From a virus: a DNA stretch of 39,930 nucleotides. The stretch lies in the IMG/VR virus record IMGVR_UViG_3300031621_000012, positions 1-39,930 of that record; one strand, given 5' to 3'. Positions 35,193 through 39,930 of the stretch are shown here, one piece after another. The position numbers and the translations under genes were made by a program. How positions within the stretch are numbered: position 1 is the first letter of the stretch; each line of letters opens with the position of its first letter. A model generated the notes under the pieces. The model saw only the letters and a list, made by a program, of their open reading frames with translations. It did no database searches and was not told the DNA's origin.

Positions 35193-36285
35193 TAGTATTT
35201 TGCTTACGTTTTTTATTTAGTGTATCGAGCGCATCAAAGACAGCATCTGGAGATAGCTTAGCGTATCGCATGGTGACTTGTATAGACTTGTGTCCCATCC
35301 AGCTTTTGACAGCGAGTAGTGGGACGGATGCTTGCACTAAGCGAGTAGCACAAGTGTGTCTACACAGGTGAGGAACAAATTCCTCGTCCTCCATGTAGCC
35401 TAGTATATCACGAACGTTGTTCCATTGTGTGCGTATGTTAGATTTTGTGTAGTTGAATAACTTATTATTACGGAATGTAATAGAGGCTACGCTATGATCT
35501 ATGCTAGGATGGTTAGAGGATGGGTCAAGCCCATTCCACTTATTAGTAATGATTTCCACAACCTCATCCGATAGTGGCACGATACGCATCTCACCATTCT
35601 TAGTTCTGTAGTCGTGACCTCTCGCCCATACATACATCTTCCATCTGCCTGATTCCTTCACGACATCTTTGTATTGCACTCGGCATAGCTCGCCCGTGCG
35701 TAGACCTGTGTCTATGAGAACCTTAACGAACCCAGCGAAGTCTTCCTGTCCTAGCCTCTTGTTGGTGGACACGATCATCTCTTCCTCTTCAGGCGAGAAG
35801 TATCGTAGCCTACCTTCGGATGCTTTGTATCGCTTGAACTTAGGCACGTTACGTATCCACTCCCTGTCGTGTGCATACTTAAGGCATACCATTAGAGCTG
35901 ACATCTTGTTGTTGATGGTGCCGTTACTGTTGCCTTGGCTCTTCAGTGCCTGAATGATTTCATCAATCACTATGGTATTGATTTCCTCTACCCTAAAGTT
36001 GGTGCCTATAATCCGCTGGATTAATTCTACATTACGTAAGGCGTTAACCCCGTTAGCTGTGTCCTTCCAGACCGCTTCGTAAACTGTATCAGTTAAACCT
36101 CTTAGGGTTAGGCTCGCATTCTTGGAGCTAAGTATGTGCGTTACGTTAAGACCTAGTTTACTTCTGTGTTCTAGGTTGTTAACAAAGTCTTCAGCATCTG
36201 CCAGACTCTTGAATAATCTACGGACTCGCTTACCCGCTACGTGTGCGTCCGCTTGCCAGCTCTTTCCTCTTTTTCTGATCTTCAT
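35185..36285 (-). CDS. int: tyrosine-family site-specific integrase
   Basis: ATG at 36285 has a GGAGG Shine-Dalgarno sequence 6 bases upstream and gives 366 residues; the frame opens further (36327) but without a good start. An N-terminal arm-binding AP2-like region (KIRKRGKSWQADAHVAGKRV) is followed by a SAM-like core-binding domain and the catalytic domain. The catalytic residues are R196 in TGLRTGE, K229, H306 and R309 in HLCRH, H332 in GHKS and Y341 in TMRYAKL. All are present, so it should be active. It integrates the phage, probably at a host tRNA gene. It overlaps the regulator by 56 bases. Confidence 0.95.
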   Translation of the reverse strand: MKIRKRGKSWQADAHVAGKRVRRLFKSLADAEDFVNNLEHRSKLGLNVTHILSSKNASLTLRGLTDTVYEAVWKDTANGVNALRNVELIQRIIGTNFRVEEINTIVIDEIIQALKSQGNSNGTINNKMSALMVCLKYAHDREWIRNVPKFKRYKASEGRLRYFSPEEEEMIVSTNKRLGQEDFAGFVKVLIDTGLRTGELCRVQYKDVVKESGRWKMYVWARGHDYRTKNGEMRIVPLSDEVVEIITNKWNGLDPSSNHPSIDHSVASITFRNNKLFNYTKSNIRTQWNNVRDILGYMEDEEFVPHLCRHTCATRLVQASVPLLAVKSWMGHKSIQVTMRYAKLSPDAVFDALDTLNKKRKQNTNA

Positions 36286-36610
36286 CGTTTTCCTCCGTGT
36301 GTGTGTGTAGACAGGCATCGTTCTCAAGCTCTAACATACGTAGCTTAAGGTTCTTACCTGCTTGTGTCATGTGTAAATTGCACTGCCTTTTATCGTGCGG
36401 GTATTTATCCTCATATATAAGGTCTTTCTTTTTTAAAGAAGCTAAACCTCTGGATACCTGAAGCTTGGAGAACTCAGTATCCTTTATGATACGACCGCAC
36501 CTGACCTCAGTATAGTTACTATCAGCTATAGCTAGAAAAATCCTATATTCACAGGCACTTAGTGAAGCCGTAAGCTCGTAGCGTTCTATATATCCCTTGA
36601 GTAATCCCAT
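36230..36610 (-). CDS. winged-helix (MarR-type) regulator of the integrase module
   Basis: The chosen ATG at 36610 gives 126 residues; the frame is open to 36670, but that region contains the promoter. Residues 40-65 (RIIKDTEFSKLQVSRGLASL) form a helix-turn-helix. The segment LIYEDKYPHDKRQCNLHMTQ is the beta wing, followed by AGK as in MarR proteins. The C-terminus is basic. The start lies 7 bases after a -10 box, implying a leaderless mRNA. A perfect 7-bp inverted repeat overlaps that promoter, which suggests autorepression and control of lysogeny. Confidence 0.8.
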   Translation of the reverse strand: MGLLKGYIERYELTASLSACEYRIFLAIADSNYTEVRCGRIIKDTEFSKLQVSRGLASLKKKDLIYEDKYPHDKRQCNLHMTQAGKNLKLRMLELENDACLHTHTEENDEDQKKRKELASGRTRSG

Positions 36611-36613
36611 TGT

Positions 36614-36646
36614 TAGTATCCTATGTGATACTATATGTCCTGTCAA
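36614..36646 (-). promoter_or_regulatory. sigma70 promoter with operator for regulator-integrase operon
   Basis: On the minus strand TTGACA (36646-36641), 17 bases, TAGGAT (36623-36618), then 7 bases to the ATG at 36610. A perfect inverted repeat, TAGTATC-N6-GATACTA (36614-36633), covers the -10 element and the start region. A bound dimer would block RNA polymerase. A strong terminator immediately upstream (36690-36718) isolates this unit from early transcription. Confidence 0.75.
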
Positions 36647-36689
36647 TAGTAGAAAACTGGCGGGAAACATAGTAAGTTTACAAATAGAT

Positions 36690-36718
36690 ACGAAAAAACC
36701 CCACGCTTTCGCATGGGG
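36690..36718 (-). terminator. strong rho-independent terminator ending the early block
   Basis: On the minus strand CCCCATGC, a GAAA tetraloop and GCGTGGGG make an 8-bp stem (one G-U), followed by TTTTTTCG. It follows the last early gene (stop 36734) by about 16 bases. Confidence 0.95.
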
Positions 36719-36733
36719 CTTAGTGTCTCGCGG

Positions 36734-37015
36734 TTAGGGTAGATATACGGTAGGCTCGTCGGACTCGACGCTGAAGCCTTCAAACTCAGCCAGAGATTTG
36801 ATAGGACACTCGATCTCGTCGATGTTGTTATCATACCAGCCAGATAGATAGACATCTTGGAACGCATCATCTTCCAGAGCTACGCGTTTACCCTTACACG
36901 CCATCACATCCATACCGATTGGGTAGCCTGTGTAGTTATCGTATATCACTACGCGGTTAGTCCCTGAGTGACACAGGTAGCCTGCTCGCTTGGGTAGTTT
37001 GATTGCGTACTTCAT
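36734..37015 (-). CDS. early hypothetical protein
   Basis: ATG at 37015 follows GAGGAG at a 5-base spacing and overlaps the upstream stop as ATGA, which decides the start (93 residues; the frame is open to 37057). The sequence MKYAIKLPKRAGYLCHSGTN, then VVIYDNYTGYPIGMDVM and an acidic C-terminal half reads as a small globular protein. It is the last gene of the early block, before the terminator at 36690-36718. It is not recognised. Confidence 0.75.
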   Translation of the reverse strand: MKYAIKLPKRAGYLCHSGTNRVVIYDNYTGYPIGMDVMACKGKRVALEDDAFQDVYLSGWYDNNIDEIECPIKSLAEFEGFSVESDEPTVYLP

Positions 37016-37359
37016 GTGCGCTCCTCTCTTCGCCCAACGTGATCGTCTATTGCCCACTCAATCGTGTCCCAAGACACACCTATACAGGCATCGAACGCGC
37101 TCTCAACGTGAAGGATTATTTCATCCGCCTCCTCTGCGGTTATCTTGACTCCCATACTGCTGGCGAGGTGCTGGACATCCTCCTCAGACCATCCGCAGAC
37201 AAATTTCTGTTGATACTTGAGCTTGTCCTGTAGGTCTACGATGTCCTGCTTGAGACGTGTGATCACGTCATCCTTAGCGAGTGACTCGTGCTTGAGCTTC
37301 GCATACTTCTGCTTGTGGTAATAGATGGTGTCCATTGTGTGTTGTGCTATATCATTCAT
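37012..37359 (-). CDS. early protein: coiled coil plus small alpha domain
   Basis: A 115-residue protein. Residues 10-50 form a charged helix (HKQKYAKLKHESLAKDDVIT and on) with coiled-coil character. The C-terminal half (WSEEDVQHLASSMGVKITAE, then HVESAFDACIGVSWDTIEWA) has the same W..eDv, EAD.i, DA.IG..WD.i pattern as the 59-residue early gene at 38914-39093, so the two share a domain. The leader (37360-37408) has a 6-bp hairpin TGAGCA/TGCTCA and no Shine-Dalgarno sequence. The function is unknown. Confidence 0.75.
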   Translation of the reverse strand: MNDIAQHTMDTIYYHKQKYAKLKHESLAKDDVITRLKQDIVDLQDKLKYQQKFVCGWSEEDVQHLASSMGVKITAEEADEIILHVESAFDACIGVSWDTIEWAIDDHVGRREERT

Positions 37360-37408
37360 AATAAAAGTGAGCAGTTTTTCGTCATGCTCAGGACATTTGG
37401 GGTTTCAG

Positions 37409-38395
37409 TTATGCAGACATCAAAGTCTCACCAGTGTTGATAAGCTCACGCCCTCTTGTGATGTGGAGTCGACGTGAACCTTCGGCAGACAGGGCATCTA
37501 AGGCATCTGCCTTTTGTATGGCACCTGCTCCTAGCTCTGACGAACGCCATACTGCGGAGCGATCTTTAGACGTATGGCGATCACCGTGAGTGAGTAGCTC
37601 CGTCACACCGTTGAACATGTCGTAGGCTGTCTGACCGCTGTTGCCTGTGCCACTGATGGCAAGTCGACGAGCCTCGTGAGCCTTGTTACTGCTCACAGTA
37701 GACAGCTTGTTGGACTTGTTGAAGAACGAAGTAGCCCAAGCAATCATCTCTGGATAAGCCATGCCAGACTCAGCGGTCTGGTTCAGCTTCTCGTAAGCAA
37801 CCCTGCGGTTGTTGAACATGGACTCAAGGTGTTGCATGACGTTCTCGAAACGCACCTCTGCATTCCTAGTGTGTCGCACCTTGAGCTTGAACGCTCTACC
37901 GCCTTGCTGTTTAGCCAGACGGAACGTATTCTGGCAGATCATACGGACACTAGTGTCGAACATCTCGAAGGCAGAACTGCCATCGTGAGAGCTGTAGAAC
38001 GTAACGTAGTTGTCGAACGCATCACCGTTGACCGTGAAGTCCTCGTCCTTGACCTTAGTCTGAACGAATACTCGACCACCGTCATGAGTGTATCCACCGC
38101 CAGCAACCTCGTGCTTGGTGCCATCCAGTGCATTGTGCAGTGCTTCCCAGATACGAGAGTTTTGAATTGGCTCGTAGCCTGCACCGACAACACCGATGGA
38201 CTTGTTAGTGTCTGAGCGGTTGATGCTGACGTGAGTGTCGATAGGTAGAGGATACTTGCCCTCTAGCAGAGCTACCATAGGAGTCTTTTGAACGTCCCAG
38301 TTAAGACCGATGTCCTCAACAGAGTTGATGGAGTCAGTGATTTTATTAGACCAGCCGTTTTGCTGGGTGTTTACGATGTATGTATCTTGTTGCAT
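37409..38395 (-). CDS. DUF932 / phage-plasmid-like protein
   Basis: A 328-residue protein of the DUF932 (TIGR03299-like) family. It shows VVGAGYEPIQNSRIWEALHN near residue 70, GGGYTHDGGRVFVQTKV, VTFYSSHDGSSAFEMFDTSV and RMICQNTFRLA near 150, and a C-terminal NGVTELLTHGDRHT. The family occurs on phages and plasmids, and its biochemical role is unsettled. The ATG has no Shine-Dalgarno sequence but an ACACACAC leader. A hammerhead ribozyme fills the gap to the upstream gene (38431-38486), so its mRNA 5' end would be set 65 bases before the start codon. Confidence 0.88.
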   Translation of the reverse strand: MQQDTYIVNTQQNGWSNKITDSINSVEDIGLNWDVQKTPMVALLEGKYPLPIDTHVSINRSDTNKSIGVVGAGYEPIQNSRIWEALHNALDGTKHEVAGGGYTHDGGRVFVQTKVKDEDFTVNGDAFDNYVTFYSSHDGSSAFEMFDTSVRMICQNTFRLAKQQGGRAFKLKVRHTRNAEVRFENVMQHLESMFNNRRVAYEKLNQTAESGMAYPEMIAWATSFFNKSNKLSTVSSNKAHEARRLAISGTGNSGQTAYDMFNGVTELLTHGDRHTSKDRSAVWRSSELGAGAIQKADALDALSAEGSRRLHITRGRELINTGETLMSA

Positions 38396-38430
38396 ATGCA
38401 GTGTGTGTATCTGATTATGTATAAGCTGAC

Positions 38431-38486
38431 AGGCTCGTCAGTGTTGGAAGATTACCAACAGACAGGGAATTAACCCTGTTTCGCCT
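38431..38486 (-). ncRNA. type II hammerhead ribozyme (copy 2)
   Basis: Read on the minus strand: stem II strand AGGC, then GAAA, then stem III CAGGG-TTAATT-CCCTG closed by the core A-U pair, cleavage triplet GTC, stem I TGTTGG-TAATCTT-CCAACA, core CTGACGA, and stem II strand GCCT. All conserved core bases of the hammerhead are present, including the G10.1-C11.1 pair. Stem II is the open one, hence type II. Predicted cleavage lies between 38461 and 38460. The first base is the last A of the upstream TAA. Downstream, CTGACG can alternatively pair with TGTCAG (38426-38441). Confidence 0.93.
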
Positions 38487-38662
38487 TAGTCAATTTTGTT
38501 GAGTGCCTCTATTATATCATCCTTGTCAAGTGCCTGTTTTTCGGATGGGATTTGCGCCTCTATTTTGGCGAGTAGTGTGGAGACAAGGTCGGCATGGTAT
38601 GCGTCCTTGGTTTTGAGCAAGCGATTGAGCTGTTTACAGGTGGATAGGATTTGATTGAGCAT
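38486..38662 (-). CDS. small helical early protein
   Basis: ATG at 38662 (AACATC ATG context, 5 bases after the upstream stop) gives 58 residues: MLNQILSTCKQLNRLLKTKD, a helical middle and an acidic end (KDDIIEALNKID). The frame is open to 38716, but that would overlap the previous gene by 50 bases. There is no Shine-Dalgarno sequence. Its stop codon touches the 5' end of the hammerhead at 38431-38486, so ribozyme cleavage would leave this gene's mRNA with the stem III hairpin at its 3' end. The function is unknown. Confidence 0.65.
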   Translation of the reverse strand: MLNQILSTCKQLNRLLKTKDAYHADLVSTLLAKIEAQIPSEKQALDKDDIIEALNKID

Positions 38663-38666
38663 GATG

Positions 38667-38909
38667 TTATATTTCTGGATATAAGGTGATGTAGGTGAAC
38701 TCTTCGTGTTTTTCAAAAGCTCCCTGTAAGTGCCATAGGTATGAGCTGGATACTGTGCAAGACATTACGTCTTCCTTCATTACGCCATAGCCGACCCAGT
38801 CTGGATCAGATGCCATCTCCTCGAACCAAGGTATGTTAGAGGCTGTAGCCCACTCCTCGAAGTCGGCACAAACTATGCCTGCTAGATATGTAATTACTCG
38901 TGTTTTCAT
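38667..38909 (-). CDS. small early hypothetical protein
   Basis: The preferred ATG at 38909 (AACATC ATG, 5 bases after the upstream stop) gives 80 residues starting MKTRVITYLAGIVCADFEEW, with an acidic and aromatic middle (WFEEMASDPDWVGYGVMKED) and a C-terminal YITLYPEI. The start shares its ATC-ATG context and lack of Shine-Dalgarno sequence with its neighbours. It is not recognised. Confidence 0.65.
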   Translation of the reverse strand: MKTRVITYLAGIVCADFEEWATASNIPWFEEMASDPDWVGYGVMKEDVMSCTVSSSYLWHLQGAFEKHEEFTYITLYPEI

Positions 38910-38913
38910 GATG

Positions 38914-39093
38914 TTATGATATGTATTGGTGAATAGCGTAGAGGATGACATCCCAGTTGATGCCAATATTTGCGTCGTGACTGTCACCTACTATGCCAAG
39001 TATAGCATCAGCTTGTGACTCGCTAAGTGTGATGTCGTGTTCTTCGGCAACATCCCAGATGTCATCGGTAGTCCATGTGATTTTGATTTCCAT
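38914..39093 (-). CDS. small early protein, shared alpha domain
   Basis: ATG at 39093 gives 59 residues (a GTG at 39117 would add 8). MEIKITWTTDDIWDVAEEHD, then SESQADAILGIVGDSHDANI and GINWDVILYAIHQYI. The W-x-x-x-D-(I/V), AD-x-I, V-x-x-x-x-DA-x-IG-x-x-WD-x-I pattern repeats in the C-terminal half of the 115-residue protein at 37012-37359. Short proteins with this layout are common on phages and plasmids, and their role is unknown to me. Confidence 0.7.
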   Translation of the reverse strand: MEIKITWTTDDIWDVAEEHDITLSESQADAILGIVGDSHDANIGINWDVILYAIHQYIS

Positions 39094-39118
39094 AATTTTG
39101 TCGGCATGAATCGCCACT

Positions 39119-39364
39119 TTACTTTGTCTTGATTGTGCTACGCAGACTATGCATGAATCGCTCAGCCTCTTGCGGGTCAGCCTTAACGTATCTAGCCAGT
39201 CCCATCCGAGTCATCCGATTACTAAGCATCCTAGAGCGACCATTTTTGAGGCTAGGCTGACTCTCAACAAACTTGAAAGTTTCTTCGTGTGCTTCCCATC
39301 TATCGCCTCCTATGAGATTCCATAGACCATCTCTGATCTCGTATATATCTGTTATTTTTTCCAT
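39119..39364 (-). CDS. small basic early protein
   Basis: ATG at 39364 in an ACACACAAACATACAATC leader, 19 bases after the upstream stop, gives 81 residues; the frame opens further up to 39427 but overlaps the upstream gene. MEKITDIYEIRDGLWNLIGG is followed by a basic C-terminal half (RSRMLSNRMTRMGLARYVKA). There is no Shine-Dalgarno sequence. It is not recognised; a nucleic-acid or host-protein binding role would suit an early basic protein. Confidence 0.65.
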   Translation of the reverse strand: MEKITDIYEIRDGLWNLIGGDRWEAHEETFKFVESQPSLKNGRSRMLSNRMTRMGLARYVKADPQEAERFMHSLRSTIKTK

Positions 39365-39383
39365 GATTGTATGTTTGTGTGTG

Positions 39384-39533
39384 TTATTTAGTGGAGAATT
39401 TAAGAACGTATTCGCCCACTTGTCCAACTTCGTGACAACCGATTAGCTCGTCTTTGAAGTCGCGCCAAAATTGTAACATGTGTGCCTTTGTTGCGAATGT
39501 TTTTTTGTGTGTTTTCATAGTGTGTTTTTCCAT
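39384..39533 (-). CDS. small early protein downstream of hammerhead copy 1
   Basis: ATG at 39533 (ACACAATC ATG GAA AAA, the same context as the gene at 39364) gives 49 residues: MEKHTMKTHKKTFATKAHML, then QFWRDFKDELIGC and EYVLKFSTK. The frame is open upstream to 39647 but runs through the hammerhead ribozyme (39561-39610), so those codons are probably not coding. An ATG at 39518 is an alternative. After ribozyme cleavage the mRNA would begin 55 bases before the start codon. The function is unknown. Confidence 0.65.
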   Translation of the reverse strand: MEKHTMKTHKKTFATKAHMLQFWRDFKDELIGCHEVGQVGEYVLKFSTK

Positions 39534-39560
39534 GATTGTGTGCTGGTTAGTGTAGCTGAT

Positions 39561-39610
39561 GGACTCATCAGTGACGTAGTAAACGCCAGACCCATTTTTG
39601 GGTTTCGTCC
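39561..39610 (-). ncRNA. type II hammerhead ribozyme (copy 1)
   Basis: Read on the minus strand: stem II strand GGAC, GAAA, stem III CCCA-AAAA-TGGG closed by the core A-U pair, cleavage triplet GTC, stem I TGGCGT-TTACT-ACGTCA (one G-U), core CTGATGA, stem II strand GTCC. Every conserved hammerhead core base is present and all three stems are perfect apart from the wobble. Stem II is open, hence type II. Predicted cleavage lies between 39589 and 39588. It starts 3 bases after the TAA of the gene at 39614 and ends 27 bases before the next ATG. CTGATG can alternatively pair with CATCAG (39556-39571). Confidence 0.95.
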
Positions 39611-39613
39611 TTG

Positions 39614-39930
39614 TTATCGACCCCATGATTCTTTGATCGCTACCCATATGATAGCTTGATACTCGTAGCCAGTCATGCCAGCCGCACAGTCTACGGTTAG
39701 CGCCTCCAATCTACGATACTGTTTTGCCGTCACGCTGTCTACAGTTGGAACAACATCGTCCTCTGGAGTGCATAAGCAAGCTCTGATATGCCACTTGTCG
39801 ATTGTGATGTGATCGTCTGATAGGTAGCCTACGTTCATCGCAAACGAGTGAGTCTTCGGTGATTCAGCGGTGATTTTCTTGCCCTCGTAGAGTATACGAA
39901 ACGCCTTTTCCTTGTTAGCATTGTAAGTGC
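39614..39930 (-). CDS. early phage protein, C-terminal part (gene split by contig ends)
   Basis: This is the 3' part of the 203-residue gene whose start is at 422; bases 39804-39930 repeat 1-127. The visible C-terminal half includes MNVGYLSDDHITIDKWHIRA, then RRLEALTVDCAAGMTGYEYQ and IIWVAIKESWGR before TAA (39616-39614). Only 3 bases separate the stop from the hammerhead ribozyme, so cleavage would leave this mRNA ending in a GUC 3' end behind the stem III hairpin. See the entry at 1-422 for the family discussion. Confidence 0.85.
   Translation of the reverse strand, partial: TYNANKEKAFRILYEGKKITAESPKTHSFAMNVGYLSDDHITIDKWHIRACLCTPEDDVVPTVDSVTAKQYRRLEALTVDCAAGMTGYEYQAIIWVAIKESWGR
39804..39930. 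repeat. terminal overlap, right copy
   Basis: Identical to bases 1-127. It marks the closure point of a circular assembly; unique sequence ends at 39803. Confidence 0.95.

Noticed and set aside
36611-36670. Longer start of the winged-helix regulator
   Set aside because: The added codons coincide with the -35, -10 and operator sequence.
37145-37215. CTGAGGA preceded by GAAA and GTC on the minus strand, a possible third hammerhead
   Set aside because: The base before GAAA is A and cannot pair with G10.1, stem III is absent, and the segment is in-frame coding sequence (KFVCGWSEED).
37360-37408. Gap before the 115-residue early gene with TGACGA and a 6-bp hairpin, tested as a degenerate hammerhead
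   Set aside because: C3 is replaced by A, and no stem II or III can be built; it is only a TGAGCA/TGCTCA hairpin.
39534-39647. Upstream extension of the 49-residue gene
   Set aside because: It would translate the hammerhead and overlap the previous gene; the shared ACAATC-ATG context favours 39533.

Overview
The window is the essentially complete genome of a T7-like podovirus (Autographiviridae-type). It carries a temperate module (tyrosine integrase, winged-helix regulator, tRNA-Leu) of the kind found in marine SAR11 and cyanobacterial podoviruses. The first 127 bases recur exactly as the last 127, so this is a circularly closed contig of about 39,803 unique bases, cut inside a gene. By eye the GC content is in the low-to-mid 40s, higher than typical SAR11 phages. 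The host is therefore best called an unidentified, probably marine, bacterium.

All credible genes lie on the minus strand and read from high to low coordinates. The early block runs from the gene across the contig joint (start 422, stop 39614) down to 36734. It holds small host-interaction-type ORFs and a DUF932 protein, and ends at a strong terminator (36690-36718). Next is a separately promoted regulator-integrase pair, a small coiled-coil gene and a tRNA-Leu(CAA). The replication block follows: single-subunit RNA polymerase, SSB, endonuclease I, primase-helicase, secreted-type endolysin, family A DNA polymerase, PD-(D/E)XK nuclease, 5'-3' exonuclease and a dATP/dGTP diphosphohydrolase-domain protein. 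The virion block is: LamG tail protein, portal, scaffold, membrane proteins, capsid, terminator, tail tubes A and B, internal virion proteins, fibre, a holin-like ORF, and TerS/TerL. A 470-base gene-free, highly structured region (423-895) lies between the late genes and the early genes. It has two terminators and is the likely neighbourhood of the physical ends.

The main discovery is a pair of type II hammerhead self-cleaving ribozymes (38431-38486 and 39561-39610). Each starts at or just after the stop codon of one early gene and ends about 30 bases before the start of the next. Both have the full conserved core, a GUC cleavage triplet and closed stems I and III. In both, the CUGANGA core can instead pair with the sequence just downstream, forming a 6-bp hairpin with a 4-base loop, and one base pair of that hairpin covaries between the two copies. 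The simplest reading is that the early polycistronic RNA processes itself, where T7 uses host RNase III.

Other points of interest are a sigma70 promoter with a perfect 7-bp inverted-repeat operator that would give a leaderless regulator mRNA, a candidate structured RNA at 540-722, and a consensus-like sigma70 promoter on the otherwise silent plus strand at 1151-1178. There is also a possible frameshift in a small membrane gene upstream of the capsid gene. No CRISPR array, insertion sequence or rRNA was seen.
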